The notes under the pieces were generated by a model that saw only the letters and a list, made by a program, of their open reading frames with translations, was not told the DNA's origin and did not search any database. From contig JANYCB010000090.1 of the NCBI GenBank assembly GCA_025360485.1, positions 1 to 32,323 of the forward strand: 32,323 nt of DNA, in the 5' to 3' direction. Positions 1 through 8,950 of the stretch are shown here, piece after piece. Every line of letters starts with the position of its first letter. Position 1 is the first letter of the stretch. The DNA comes from Methylotenera sp. (GTDB lineage: Bacteria; Pseudomonadota; Gammaproteobacteria; Burkholderiales; Methylophilaceae). The position numbers and the translations under genes were made by a program.

Positions 1-192
1 GTCACGCTGGATAACGGTCACAAGCTAGTAGCTTATACCGGCGGTAAGATGAAAAAAAATCATATCCGCATTCTGGCTGGCGACAAGGTGACCTTAGAGT
101 TATCACCTTACGATATAAATAACGGTCGTATTACATTTAGACATATTGAATCTAAAACAGCTTATAGCCCGCCTAAAAGACGCACATATTAA
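1..192 (+). CDS. infA: Translation initiation factor IF-1, 3' part (start outside window)
   Basis: The first 63 codons are open in frame 1 and stop at TAA 190-192. The peptide carries the IF-1 OB-fold signature: [15 protein letters not shown], then [18 protein letters not shown] and [14 protein letters not shown]-1 binds the ribosomal A site in initiation. After the usual RITFR end there is an extra tail of about 14 residues ending PPKRRTY. That extension is typical of the second IF-1 copy of Betaproteobacteria rather than the copy in the ribosomal-protein operon; the paralogue assignment is inference. The 5' end lies outside the window. A clear terminator follows directly. Confidence 0.93.
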   Translation, partial: VTLDNGHKLVAYTGGKMKKNHIRILAGDKVTLELSPYDINNGRITFRHIESKTAYSPPKRRTY

Positions 193-204
193 GTATTTCT
201 GCTT

Positions 205-231
205 AAAGCCAGCGTCAATGCTGGCTTTTTT
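205..231 (+). terminator. Rho-independent terminator of infA
   Basis: A perfect 9-bp stem (AAAGCCAGC at 205-213, GCTGGCTTT at 220-228) with a 6-nt loop runs into a T tract at 226-231, 13 nt after the infA stop. Orientation and T run fit termination of the + strand transcript before mqo. Confidence 0.88.
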
Positions 232-273
232 GTTGTCTATACATGAATAGTTAAGATTTATTAAGAAATTGGT

Positions 274-1767
274 ATGAAAAATATACAGACCGATATATTG
301 CTAGTGGGCGGCGGCATTATGAGCGCCACGCTTGGTATGTTGCTACACAAGCTGGACCCTAGTTTAAGCATCACCATGGTGGAACAGCTACCCGATGTAG
401 CATTAGAAAGCTCTGCGGCGCTTAACAATGCTGGGACGGGCCATGCGGGTTACTGTGAGCTCAATTACACACCACAAGCCGCTGATGGAAGCATTTCCAT
501 TGATCGCGCACTAGAAATCAATGCCGCATTTGAGCTTTCGCTACAATTTTGGTCACACCTAGTAGAAACCAATGCCTTGCCTGAGTCCAGTCAATTTATT
601 AGCAAAACCCCGCATTTAAGCTTTGTATGGGGCGACAAAAATATTGCTTTTTTAAAACATCGATACGAACTACTTAAACAGCACCACTTGTTTGAAGACA
701 TGCTATTTAGCGATAGTTTTGCTCAGCTGCAAGCATGGATGCCCTTAATAATGGCAAATAGAAATGCTAAAGAACATGTGGCTGCAAGCTATGTGAGTAA
801 TGGCTCTGACGTTGATTTTGGCGCGCTAACACGGCATTTGGTAGCACACCTCAAAGCGCAAGCAAACTTTAACTTACTCACCAATACGCAAGTGCGAAAA
901 CTAGATAAAGTAAAAAACCGCACTAAAGATAATAGCTGGCACGTAAAACTGTATGACTTAAAAACTCAGCACACTAAAACCATCAACGCTAAATTTGTAT
1001 TTTTAGGTGCAGGCGGTGGCGCTTTGCCACTATTACAAAAAGCAGACATCGATGAAAGCAAAGGCTATGGCGGCTTTCCCGTCAGTGGGCAATGGTTAAT
1101 TTGCAACAATCCAGACACCATCCAGCAACACCAAGTTAAAGTGTATGGCAAAGCCGCTATAGGCGCACCACCAATGTCTGTACCGCATTTAGATACGCGT
1201 ATGATTGATGGCAAACCTGCCCTGCTGTTTGGCCCATTTGCTGGATTTACCACCAAGTTTTTAAAAACGGGCTCAAAGTTAGATTTGGCAAAATCAGTAA
1301 AAGCAAATAATTTCAAGGCGCTAGTGGGCGTGGGCAGGCACAATTTAGATTTGACTAAATACTTAATGAAAGAAGCCACACAAACACATGAGCAGCGCAT
1401 GAATGCCTTACGTGCATTTTTGCCAGAAGCAGTGAGCGCCGATTGGAAACTGGAAAATGCTGGCCAACGCGTACAGATCATCAAAAAATGTAACAAAAAA
1501 TGGGGTAAGTTAGAATTTGGTACAGAGATTGTTGCCTCAAAAGATGGTACTTTAGCTGCATTACTTGGCGCCTCTCCAGGTGCTTCTACCAGCGTACAAG
1601 CCATGATAACCGTTATTGAACGCTGTTTTGAGAACCAAATTAACTCGCAAGGTTGGCAGGATAAAATTAAACAGCTAGTGCCCTCTTATGGCGAATCGCT
1701 GATTGAAAACGCAACATTGCTAAAACAAGTGCGTCAACGTACTTTGGTAACACTCAAATTGATTTAA
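274..1767 (+). CDS. mqo: Malate:quinone oxidoreductase
   Basis: 497 aa, the usual length for the family. Mqo is a peripheral membrane FAD enzyme that oxidises malate to oxaloacetate and passes electrons to quinone, in place of or beside NAD malate dehydrogenase. An N-terminal FAD-binding Rossmann motif, [17 protein letters not shown], sits at residues 8-24, followed by the family motif [16 protein letters not shown] near residue 52. The C-terminal block has [20 protein letters not shown] followed by [12 protein letters not shown]. The ATG has only a weak purine stretch upstream (AAGAAATTGG). A poor -35/-10 pair (TTGTTG, 16 nt, TAAGAT) lies before it. The gene converges on rlmB and the two stop regions overlap by 4 bp, so no terminator separates them. 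Confidence 0.95.
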   Translation: MKNIQTDILLVGGGIMSATLGMLLHKLDPSLSITMVEQLPDVALESSAALNNAGTGHAGYCELNYTPQAADGSISIDRALEINAAFELSLQFWSHLVETNALPESSQFISKTPHLSFVWGDKNIAFLKHRYELLKQHHLFEDMLFSDSFAQLQAWMPLIMANRNAKEHVAASYVSNGSDVDFGALTRHLVAHLKAQANFNLLTNTQVRKLDKVKNRTKDNSWHVKLYDLKTQHTKTINAKFVFLGAGGGALPLLQKADIDESKGYGGFPVSGQWLICNNPDTIQQHQVKVYGKAAIGAPPMSVPHLDTRMIDGKPALLFGPFAGFTTKFLKTGSKLDLAKSVKANNFKALVGVGRHNLDLTKYLMKEATQTHEQRMNALRAFLPEAVSADWKLENAGQRVQIIKKCNKKWGKLEFGTEIVASKDGTLAALLGASPGASTSVQAMITVIERCFENQINSQGWQDKIKQLVPSYGESLIENATLLKQVRQRTLVTLKLI

Positions 1768-2519
1768 ACTTTAATTAGACTGCGTTGCCGACGTGCTTCA
1801 TACAAGCAAATTCCGCTGGCCACGCTCACGTTAAGGCTTTCTACCGAGCCAAACATTGGAATTGTCACCAACGCGTCACACGTCTCCGCCGTTAAGCGGC
1901 GTATACCGTCACCCTCAGCGCCTAATACAATCGCAATTGGACCGTCTAGCTTGGTGTTAAGCAGGCTGGAAGGCGCGTCCATAGTCGTTCCAACAATAAA
2001 CACGCCAGCGTCTTTTAGCTCACGCAAAGTACGCGCCAAATTGGTTACCGCGATAAACGGCACAGTCTCGGCTGCGCCGCAAGCAACCTTGCGTACAGTC
2101 GCGTTCAAGCCTACTGCGCGGTCTTTAGGTGCTATAACGGCATGTACGCCCATGGCATCGGCCACTCGCAGGCAGGCACCAAGGTTATGCGGATCTTCCA
2201 CGCCGTCTAGCACCAAGAAAAATGGTGGTTCTTTCAGATCAGATTCCAAAATATCATGAATATCTTTGTATGGAATCGGTGTGTCGATGACGAGTGCAAC
2301 CACGCCTTGATGCCGACCATTCAAGCCAGCCAATCCATCCAAACGACTTCGCTCTACTTGCATCACACGCACGTTAGCGCATTCCGCCATATTGAGTAGA
2401 TCTTTCATGCGTGCATCGATTCTATCTTTATCGATCAAAATTTCTTCAATACTTGTTGCGTGTTGGCGCATGCGACTTAAAACCGCGTGAAAGCCAAATA
2501 ATATACGTGCGTCGCTCAT
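1764..2519 (-). CDS. rlmB: 23S rRNA (guanosine-2251-2'-O)-methyltransferase
   Basis: 251 aa SpoU/TrmH-family (SPOUT) methyltransferase; RlmB methylates the ribose of G2251 in the peptidyl-transferase P loop. The N-terminal substrate-binding part starts [12 protein letters not shown]. The C-terminal half has the three SpoU motifs: [18 protein letters not shown] (motif 1, about residue 112), [12 protein letters not shown] (motif 2) and [18 protein letters not shown] (motif 3), which form the trefoil knot that binds AdoMet. The ATG overlaps the rnr stop as ATGA (2516-2519), so it is translationally coupled to rnr, the same pairing known from Enterobacteria. Its 3' end overlaps the convergent mqo by 4 bp. 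Confidence 0.96.
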   Translation of the reverse strand: MSDARILFGFHAVLSRMRQHATSIEEILIDKDRIDARMKDLLNMAECANVRVMQVERSRLDGLAGLNGRHQGVVALVIDTPIPYKDIHDILESDLKEPPFFLVLDGVEDPHNLGACLRVADAMGVHAVIAPKDRAVGLNATVRKVACGAAETVPFIAVTNLARTLRELKDAGVFIVGTTMDAPSSLLNTKLDGPIAIVLGAEGDGIRRLTAETCDALVTIPMFGSVESLNVSVASGICLYEARRQRSLIKV

Positions 2520-4924
2520 CGTTTGGGCTTGCCTTTATTTTTGCTGTGTTTTGTGTGTTGTTTGTTTGCAGGCTTGGTTGGCACTTTTTTCTTTCCGCCA
2601 GAGCGGTCGTGCTTCGCTTTTTCTAGCGCCCGCGTGCTTAGCGGTTTAAAATCTGCCGGAACCTTATCTTTATTGGCACTTAATGTTCTTTTATGAGCAT
2701 TGCCAGAAGCCGCATGGATATTGGCTTGTGGCTTAACACTTAAATGTGAAGAATGACTTACTAAACTAAAATCAATCTTGCTAGTTTCTAAATCTACACG
2801 GGCGACTTTAACTGTCAGCCTATCGCCTAACCTAAATCTCACGTGCGTGCGTTCCCCAACCATTTCGTGACGCGCTTTGTCATAATTAAAGTAATCGTTG
2901 CCCAATTCCGTCACATGCAACAAACCTTCCACATACACGCCATCTAACGCTACAAATACGCCGAAACTGGTAACCCCCGCCACCGTTCCTTCGTATATTT
3001 CGCCAATTTTGTCTTGCATGTAATAGCATTTAAGCCAATTGTTCACATCGCGTGTGGCTTCATCGGCCCGTCGTTCGGTCATCGAGCAATGCACGCCTAA
3101 ATTATTCCAATCTTTTGCCTTATATTTTTCGCCACTCACCACGGCTTTTATGGCGCGGTGGGTTAATAGGTCAGGGTAACGGCGAATTGGCGAAGTAAAG
3201 TGCGCATAAGCCTCATAGGCAAGACCAAAGTGACCGACGTTATCTGGGCTGTAAACCGCTTGCTGCATAGATCTTAGCAACACTGTTTGCAGCAACTGTG
3301 CGTCAGGTCTGTCTTTAATTTGTTGCATTAACTTACCATAATCTTTAGCGTGCGGCTTTTCGCCACCGCCCACACTAAAACCAACCTCACCCATAAAAGT
3401 ACGCAACGCTTCTAATTTCTCGGGTGTTGGGCCTTCGTGGATGCGGTATAGAGCCGCATGTTCGTGCGTTTTGAGGAAATCAGCGGCACAAACATTGGCC
3501 GCCAACATACACTCCTCAATGAGTTTATGCGCATCGTTACGCTGAACAGGAATGATTTTATCAATTTTGCCATTATCATCAAAAATCATCATGGTTTCGG
3601 TCGATTCAAACTCGATTGCGCCACGTTTTTCGCGCTGCGCCAGCATCAATTTAAATAGCGCATAAAGATTTTGCGCATGCGGCATCAGCCAAGCATATTC
3701 TTTAGCTAACTCACCTTGCGGATTTTCCAGCATATCCGCCACTTTGGTGTAGGTCATGCGCGCTTTGGATCGCATTACTGAAGGGTAAAATTTGTATTGT
3801 TTGACAATCCCCAAGCCATCAATTTGCATGTCACACACCATGCATAAGCGCTCCACATCTGGGTTGAGCGAGCATAAACCATTCGACAAAGCTTCTGGCA
3901 ACATAGGAATCACGCGACGCGGGAAATACACCGAATTACCTCGCTCAAACGCTTCTTTATCCAATGCGTCATCAGGCTTTACGTAAAAACTCACGTCTGC
4001 AATCGCCACCACCAAGCGCCAGCCAGCGCCATGTTTTTCCGCGTACACTGCATCATCAAAATCGCGCGCAGTTTCGCCATCGATAGTAATCAGCGGCAAC
4101 TCGCGCAAATCAATGCGGCCTTTATAATCTGCCGCTTGGACTAGCTTTGGAATACTTTCTGCCTGATGGATTGCCGCAGGCGAAAACTCGTGCGGCAATT
4201 TATGCTTACGCAGTGCAATTTCGATCTCCATGCCACTATCAGCATAGTTGCCCAAAATCTGCACCACTTTGCCCATAGGGTGCGCACCAGAGGATGGCTG
4301 CGCGGTCAACTCTACCATCACCACCTGACCTGGCTTAGCGCCCATGTCGAGGTGATAAGGTATCAGAATATCTTGATTGATGCGTCTATCTTCGGCCGCT
4401 ACAATGGTGACGCCCTGACCTTGTATGACGCGTCCAACTAACGATTTGGTACTACGTTCTAAAACCTCAACGATTTTGCCTTCAGGTCTGCCTTTTCTAT
4501 CTAGTCCGCTCATGCGCACCATGGCACGATCACCATGCATCACTTGCGCCATCTCACGCGGCCCTAAAAACAAATCTTCAGGATGCTTGACCTTGTCATC
4601 TGGCACCAAAAAACCAAAGCCATCTGGATGGCCTTGCACCGTGCCTGCAATCGCATGGATTTTTTCCGTCAAGCAAAGCGCGCCCTTACGATTGCGCATA
4701 ATCTGCCCTTCACGCTCCATCGCATTCAGGCGCTTATTAAAGTTGTCACGCTCAACATCTTTGATATCCAACAAGGTATAAACCTGCTCTAGACTTAATG
4801 GAACTCCTTGGTCGGTAAGCAACTGTAACACTAGTTCACGACTAGGCAACGGTGCTTCGTATTGCGCGGCTTCTCTGCCTGCGTGAGGGTCGTTATGTCG
4901 TTGATTATGCTTTTTTGTTGACAA
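2516..4924 (-). CDS. rnr: Ribonuclease R (3'-5' exoribonuclease)
   Basis: 802 aa RNase II/R-family hydrolytic exoribonuclease that degrades structured RNA. Order of parts: N-terminal winged helix ([20 protein letters not shown], about residue 26), cold-shock domain ([17 protein letters not shown]), RNB catalytic domain with [18 protein letters not shown] near residue 285 (the metal-binding Asp cluster) and [21 protein letters not shown]1 domain ([20 protein letters not shown]) and a Lys-rich tail of about 60 residues typical of RNase R. The start is TTG (4924-4922). An in-frame TAG lies just upstream, and the next in-frame ATG is near residue 68, inside the conserved helix, so TTG is the only credible start. 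The start codon lies within the tRNA promoter on the other strand. Confidence 0.96.
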   Translation of the reverse strand: MSTKKHNQRHNDPHAGREAAQYEAPLPSRELVLQLLTDQGVPLSLEQVYTLLDIKDVERDNFNKRLNAMEREGQIMRNRKGALCLTEKIHAIAGTVQGHPDGFGFLVPDDKVKHPEDLFLGPREMAQVMHGDRAMVRMSGLDRKGRPEGKIVEVLERSTKSLVGRVIQGQGVTIVAAEDRRINQDILIPYHLDMGAKPGQVVMVELTAQPSSGAHPMGKVVQILGNYADSGMEIEIALRKHKLPHEFSPAAIHQAESIPKLVQAADYKGRIDLRELPLITIDGETARDFDDAVYAEKHGAGWRLVVAIADVSFYVKPDDALDKEAFERGNSVYFPRRVIPMLPEALSNGLCSLNPDVERLCMVCDMQIDGLGIVKQYKFYPSVMRSKARMTYTKVADMLENPQGELAKEYAWLMPHAQNLYALFKLMLAQREKRGAIEFESTETMMIFDDNGKIDKIIPVQRNDAHKLIEECMLAANVCAADFLKTHEHAALYRIHEGPTPEKLEALRTFMGEVGFSVGGGEKPHAKDYGKLMQQIKDRPDAQLLQTVLLRSMQQAVYSPDNVGHFGLAYEAYAHFTSPIRRYPDLLTHRAIKAVVSGEKYKAKDWNNLGVHCSMTERRADEATRDVNNWLKCYYMQDKIGEIYEGTVAGVTSFGVFVALDGVYVEGLLHVTELGNDYFNYDKARHEMVGERTHVRFRLGDRLTVKVARVDLETSKIDFSLVSHSSHLSVKPQANIHAASGNAHKRTLSANKDKVPADFKPLSTRALEKAKHDRSGGKKKVPTKPANKQHTKHSKNKGKPKR

Positions 4925-4945
4925 GTTATTTGCTTTCTATAAAAT
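4918..4945 (+). promoter_or_regulatory. Sigma-70 promoter of tRNA-Leu
   Basis: A perfect -35 TTGACA (4918-4923), 16-nt spacer and near-perfect -10 TAAAAT (4940-4945) predict a start near 4952, about 23 nt before the mature tRNA. The -35 hexamer covers the TTG start codon of the divergent rnr gene, so RNA polymerase on this promoter would occupy the rnr translation start region. Seen directly; activity is inference. Confidence 0.75.
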
Positions 4946-4974
4946 TCGGCGCATTATTAAGTGTTTAAATGATT

Positions 4975-5059
4975 GCCCAGATGGCGGAATTGGTAGACGC
5001 GCAGGTTTCAGATACCTGTATCGAAAGATGTGGAGGTTCGAGTCCTCTTCCGGGCACCA
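4975..5059 (+). tRNA. tRNA-Leu (anticodon CAG)
   Basis: 85 nt with encoded CCA at 5057-5059. The acceptor stem GCCCAGA pairs with TCCGGGC apart from one imperfect pair. The D arm has the leucine-type TGGCGGAATTGGTAGACGC. The anticodon arm CAGGT-TTCAGAT-ACCTG puts CAG at positions 34-36. A long variable arm follows, as expected for class II tRNA-Leu, and the T arm contains GGTTCGAGTCC. It reads CUG codons. No terminator is evident after it. Confidence 0.96.
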
Positions 5060-5340
5060 AATATTTTACTTTAAACAACATTGAGACTACATTAAATGCT
5101 TATTTGATTAATTGTTACCAATAAAAAATCCACTAGCCTACTCATTTAGCTAATGTGCTATTCTACTCTCGTACCTGCCATCTTTACTATCTAACTAAAC
5201 ACTACTCTAAACCTACCCTATAGGCAAAGTCATCTCTGGGCAGAATCTTAGATGCTCAACAGCAAGACCCATATTGAATATTGGAAAAAGAACCCCAAAT
5301 TCTGAGTTGGTTACAATATTTCTATAGATAATGATTTATA

Positions 5341-5352
5341 TGACTTAAGTCA
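5341..5352. promoter_or_regulatory. Perfect palindrome TGACTTAAGTCA, candidate activator site
   Basis: A 12-bp perfect inverted repeat centred about 78 bp upstream of the -24 element and about 100 bp upstream of the predicted start. This is the distance range of enhancer sites for sigma-54 activators. A related 9-mer TTAAGTCAA occurs just after the epsA stop (about 6253-6261). Role is inference. Confidence 0.45.
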
Positions 5353-5422
5353 ACATTAAAACTCCAAACTGAAATGATAATGAACTTGCTGAAACTGAGA
5401 TAAATATAAAAAATCTAGTGAT

Positions 5423-5438
5423 TGGCATGTTTTTTGCT
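5423..5438 (+). promoter_or_regulatory. Sigma-54 (RpoN) -24/-12 promoter of epsA unit
   Basis: TTGGCATG, then a T run, then TTGCT: GG at 5424-5425 and GC at 5436-5437 are exactly 10 nt apart, the invariant spacing of RpoN promoters. The flanking bases (TGGCA, TTGCT) match the consensus well. Predicted start is near 5449, about 45 nt before the epsA ATG. PEP-CTERM-type EPS loci are known to be RpoN-controlled through PrsK/PrsR, which supports the reading; that pair is not in this window. Confidence 0.75.
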
Positions 5439-5493
5439 TAAGATTATACTTTAGAGTTAATGTTTAAATTAAAAATGAATGGAGCATACTTGA

Positions 5494-6255
5494 ATGGCCA
5501 CTGTAATGGATAATCAGAACTGGGATATACTGATTGAAGTTATTCGACGCTCTTATACAATCAAGAAGCATATTGATTTTTTTAGCTGGCAGCAAAACTA
5601 TCTATCGAGCATTTTTCCGCATGACGTTTTAATCGCTGTATGGGGTGATTTTAATAATAATCAACTTAGCTATGATATTTCCTCAAAAATTCCTGGAATT
5701 CGTACACAGGCCTTACAAAAATCTCCAGGCCGCATGGATAGCCTAATGGCCGATCTTTATCATAAATGGCTTATAAACGGCGAGAAATGGTATCGGATCA
5801 ACAATTTTGTTACCGATAGTGATGCTTACACATTGCCAGCATTTCTAAATAATAAACTATCCAATATGCAATCACTGTTGGTCTATGGAGTACGCGATGA
5901 ACGCGGAGATAATGATTGTTTGTATGTCTTCATGGATCAAAGCAAAGAGTTTCCAGTCACCCCCCCCGTATTGGGAATGTTAATGCCTCACCTTGATACA
6001 GCTTTGCGTCGAATTGAAAATATTGAAGGTAAAAATGAAGACGAGCTGTTAGAAGAACATCTACAAGGAATTTCTGACAGAGAGCAAGAAATAATTCACT
6101 GGTTGAGATTAGGCAAGACTAATTTTGAAATCAGTATTATTCTTGGCATAAGTACCAATACGGTAAAAAATCACTTAAAACGAATTTTCAAAAAATTGGA
6201 TGTTTCTTCTCGCGCACAAGCAGTTGCGACTTGCTTTCCATCCAAGCTAAATTAA
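5494..6255 (+). CDS. epsA: EpsA-type LuxR-family transcriptional regulator of EPS locus
   Basis: 253 aa. The C-terminal LuxR/GerE helix-turn-helix lies at about residues 193-250 (ISDREQEIIHWLRLGKTNFE, then ISTNTVKNHLKRIFKKLDV). The N-terminal 180 residues form a domain with no phospho-receiver signature (no DD/D/K pattern) and no recognisable autoinducer-binding core; this matches the EpsA family described from Methylobacillus EPS loci. ATG with GGAG 9 nt upstream (5481-5484). It is preceded by a sigma-54 promoter and followed after 49 bp by the initiating transferase, so it probably heads that operon and regulates EPS genes. An eight-C run at 5960-5967 lies in the coding region. The C-terminus closely resembles the partial gene at 32249-32323. 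Confidence 0.82.
   Translation: MATVMDNQNWDILIEVIRRSYTIKKHIDFFSWQQNYLSSIFPHDVLIAVWGDFNNNQLSYDISSKIPGIRTQALQKSPGRMDSLMADLYHKWLINGEKWYRINNFVTDSDAYTLPAFLNNKLSNMQSLLVYGVRDERGDNDCLYVFMDQSKEFPVTPPVLGMLMPHLDTALRRIENIEGKNEDELLEEHLQGISDREQEIIHWLRLGKTNFEISIILGISTNTVKNHLKRIFKKLDVSSRAQAVATCFPSKLN
5960..5967 (+). repeat. C8 homopolymer inside epsA
   Basis: Eight consecutive C within codons for V-T-P-P-V near residue 157. A one-base slip would frameshift the regulator and remove its DNA-binding domain. Seen directly; variability is inference. Confidence 0.6.
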
Positions 6256-6304
6256 GTCAATTTGATTGCCAAAAATCTTTAAAATGAACTATCAGAAAAG
6301 CTAA

Positions 6305-7744
6305 ATGGCGTACACACAAACCAATTCAAAAACTCTACTGCGAAGACGCAGCAACTTGAGTCAAACAATTCAGCAACTCCTTGATAGCGCAGCTATTGTC
6401 GGGGTTACTTTGGGACTTGTGCAATATCATTTTGAAGATATCGGGAGATCAACCGCCCGTTATACGGTTATGTTGTTAGTATTACTTGGCATACTTGCAC
6501 TAACCTATGACAAATTTGCCATTTATAGAAGTAATGCACACTTTATAGACAAAGCACTCAATTTATTGAAAGCTTGGACGCTATCTTTCCTATTGCTAAT
6601 TGTAATTGCCTTTTTAACAAAGCACAGTGCAATATATTCCAGATATTTGATTGGCCAACTATTTGTTTTAGGCTATTTTATTCAATTATTATTGCATTTT
6701 CTGTTCAGGGTTGTTTATCAAAAAATAATTCTACGTGCACAGCAAAATGAAAATGTACTTATAGTTGGGCAAAGTAGATTGGCCTATTACCTACAAAATA
6801 AAATTTCTAGTAACCCATGGATTGGTGAGCAAGTGATTGGATTTATTCCGCTGCCTGATGACAATACCCCTGAGTCTGGAAGAACAGCGTCCGGAAGATC
6901 ACGCGATCCAGAAGCACTGGGAAATATTGAAGATTTACCTGCCATAATTGACCAACATGCTATAAGCACAATCTATATCGTCACGCCACTTAAGTCCTCA
7001 AAAGCGCTAGAAAATATCTATATGAATACATTGGATAAACACGTTTCTATTCACTGGATCCCAGATATTTTTTCATTACGACTGGTCAATCATAGTGTTA
7101 GAGAAATTTCTGGAATTCCTGTCATTACACTTTCAGAAACTCCGCTAATAGGTATGCGCATGCTTCAGAAAGCGCTAGAAGATAAAGTGTTATCTATTCT
7201 AATTTTAATAGCAATTAGTCCGATACTAGTTCTTGTAGCCATCGCCGTCAAACTGAACAGTCCAGGGCCCATATTTTTTAGACAAAACCGAGCTGGATGG
7301 AGCGGAAAGTCATTCAGAATTTGGAAATTTCGTAGTATGTATGTTCATCAAGAAGAAGCTGGGAAGCTAAGACAGGCTGAAAAAAACGATAGCAGAATAA
7401 CCAGTGTGGGCGCTTTTATTCGCAAAACCAGCTTAGATGAACTGCCGCAGATATTCAATGTTCTAGCTGGGGACATGTCTTTAGTTGGTCCACGACCCCA
7501 TGCTTTACAACACGACGAAGAGTATTCGCGAAGAATTTTTGATTATTATGCGCGACATCATATTAAGCCAGGCATTACAGGTTTGGCTCAGGTGCGTGGA
7601 TTAAGAGGTGAAACCAAGGATATTAGTCAAATGATTCATCGCATTGAGTCAGACATCGAATACATCAACAACTGGTCTGTATGGCTAGATATTACTATAA
7701 TATTCCGTACCGTTTTTGCATTCACAGGTGAACAAGCTTTCTAG
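6305..7744 (+). CDS. Undecaprenyl-phosphate sugar phosphotransferase (initiating EPS transferase, WcaJ/EpsB type)
   Basis: 479 aa polyprenyl-phosphate hexose-1-P transferase that loads the first sugar (commonly glucose) on undecaprenyl phosphate at the inner membrane. The N-terminal part has about four membrane segments (residues 25-140), then a cytoplasmic nucleotide-binding-like domain. The C-terminal catalytic domain starts with the membrane helix VLSILILIAISPILVLVAIA (about 290). It continues with SPGPIFFRQNRAGWSGKSF, IWKFRSMY, RKTSLDELPQIFNVLAGDMS, LVGPRPHAL and IKPGITGLAQVRGLRGET, the full motif set of the bacterial sugar transferase family. ATG directly follows a 6-codon mini-ORF (6284-6304, TAAATG junction); no strong ribosome site is visible. 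The substrate sugar cannot be decided from sequence. It lies 49 bp after epsA in the same direction. Confidence 0.9.
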   Translation: MAYTQTNSKTLLRRRSNLSQTIQQLLDSAAIVGVTLGLVQYHFEDIGRSTARYTVMLLVLLGILALTYDKFAIYRSNAHFIDKALNLLKAWTLSFLLLIVIAFLTKHSAIYSRYLIGQLFVLGYFIQLLLHFLFRVVYQKIILRAQQNENVLIVGQSRLAYYLQNKISSNPWIGEQVIGFIPLPDDNTPESGRTASGRSRDPEALGNIEDLPAIIDQHAISTIYIVTPLKSSKALENIYMNTLDKHVSIHWIPDIFSLRLVNHSVREISGIPVITLSETPLIGMRMLQKALEDKVLSILILIAISPILVLVAIAVKLNSPGPIFFRQNRAGWSGKSFRIWKFRSMYVHQEEAGKLRQAEKNDSRITSVGAFIRKTSLDELPQIFNVLAGDMSLVGPRPHALQHDEEYSRRIFDYYARHHIKPGITGLAQVRGLRGETKDISQMIHRIESDIEYINNWSVWLDITIIFRTVFAFTGEQAF

Positions 7745-7783
7745 CTTTAGTGAGCTTGCTGCATATTACCATTTACACAAAAT

Positions 7784-8887
7784 TTGTTTTATACCAATAG
7801 GGAATTCGTTATACTGAACGCTATTAATGGTCGCACTTCAAACTTGAATCTGTCAATATTAAAAACCATAAAACCATTACTGCGTGACGCACTTGCCGAG
7901 TGGCTGTTTTTATCTGAAATTAGCAATCCTGATAAACGAGCTAAGGGCAAGCTAACTGTAGTTACCTTTCACCGCGTCTTGCCCGAAAACCTGCGTCAGC
8001 AATACCCTTATCCAGGCATAAGTGTAACGCCTGAGGAGCTACGTTGGTGTTGTGGCTTTTTTAATACTTACTTTTCAGTAGGCCCACTCACTAGCATTTA
8101 TGAACGATGGTTAAATGGAGAACTACCTGAAAAACCGTTTTTGGCAATCACTTTTGATGATGGGCAGCTGGATAATTTTCAATACGGCTTACCCATACTG
8201 GATGAGTTTGATTTCAAAGCCACATTTTATATCCCTGCATCGAATATCGATGAAGAGATCATACTTTGGCATGACCAAATTGGGTATTGTGCACTTGCCG
8301 CCAGAAACAATGGTGAAAAAGCCATGCAAAAAACGCTTGAACTAGCACAGACCTATGGTGTTCCAGTTAAACCTACCAGTGCATTTGAAAATCACATTAT
8401 CCAACATTCAAAGCGTATCTCACCTGAAAAACGCAAACAATTCATCGAAGCGCTTGAGCATATGCTGAAAACTTCACCTCCCGAATGGGGAAGACTAATG
8501 ACCTGGGATGAGATTCGTCTTATGCATCAACAAGGACATGAGATTGGGTCACACTCGATGACACATTCACTGATGCCTCAATGTAAGGATAAGGAGTTAG
8601 AATACGAGACTATCGAATCAAAACGACGGCTGGAAGAAGAACTCAATACTGAAATAGCATCATTTTGCTACCCCAATGGCAATTGCGATGCTCGCTCTGA
8701 GAACGCTGTCCGCATAGCTGGCTATACAAATGCAGTCACCACACAATGGGGCAAGAACCAGCCATGGCAACCCCATTTACAGCTTAAGCGTTGTGATGTG
8801 AATATATTCAACAACCAAAATCGTAAACAACAACTTTCTGCTGCTCGCTTTTCTTTACGTTTAAGTGGCTTACAGCCAGGACTTTAG
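7784..8887 (+). CDS. Polysaccharide deacetylase (carbohydrate esterase 4 / NodB domain)
   Basis: Up to 367 aa. NodB-type metal-dependent N-deacetylase fold: FHRVLPE (about 67), motif 1 ITFDDGQLDNF (residues 122-132, catalytic Asp and metal Asp), motif 2 EIGSHSMTHS (253-262, metal-binding His pair) and SFCYPNG (motif 3). It probably removes acetyl groups from amino sugars of the EPS or a lipid-linked precursor. No signal peptide is seen, which favours a cytoplasmic or membrane-face role, as in other Betaproteobacterial EPS loci. The start is uncertain: the listed frame opens with TTG, there is no ATG in the first 150 codons and no good ribosome site, so the true start may be a downstream TTG (for example near 7844). 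It lies 39 bp after the sugar transferase and is part of the same unit. Confidence 0.85.
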   Translation: MFYTNREFVILNAINGRTSNLNLSILKTIKPLLRDALAEWLFLSEISNPDKRAKGKLTVVTFHRVLPENLRQQYPYPGISVTPEELRWCCGFFNTYFSVGPLTSIYERWLNGELPEKPFLAITFDDGQLDNFQYGLPILDEFDFKATFYIPASNIDEEIILWHDQIGYCALAARNNGEKAMQKTLELAQTYGVPVKPTSAFENHIIQHSKRISPEKRKQFIEALEHMLKTSPPEWGRLMTWDEIRLMHQQGHEIGSHSMTHSLMPQCKDKELEYETIESKRRLEEELNTEIASFCYPNGNCDARSENAVRIAGYTNAVTTQWGKNQPWQPHLQLKRCDVNIFNNQNRKQQLSAARFSLRLSGLQPGL

Positions 8888-8950
8888 CTGATGCCATCAC
8901 CCTCGTCACTAAAACCAAACTAATGGGGCAGATTTAGAAAGATAACTATA

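Larger units (their letters stand above)
5060..5493 (+). other. 434-bp non-coding regulatory region ahead of epsA
   Basis: AT-rich and without a credible gene (longest ATG frames under 20 codons). It holds two items reported separately: a 12-bp palindrome at 5341-5352 and a sigma-54 promoter at 5423-5438. No clear terminator for the upstream tRNA was found. A small AT-only dyad, ATATTGAATAT, near 5271-5281 is not distinctive. Confidence 0.7.

Noticed and set aside
1065-1604. 179-codon open frame on the - strand inside mqo
   Set aside because: Fully antisense to a well-conserved gene, with no domain and no ribosome site; a shadow of mqo codon usage.
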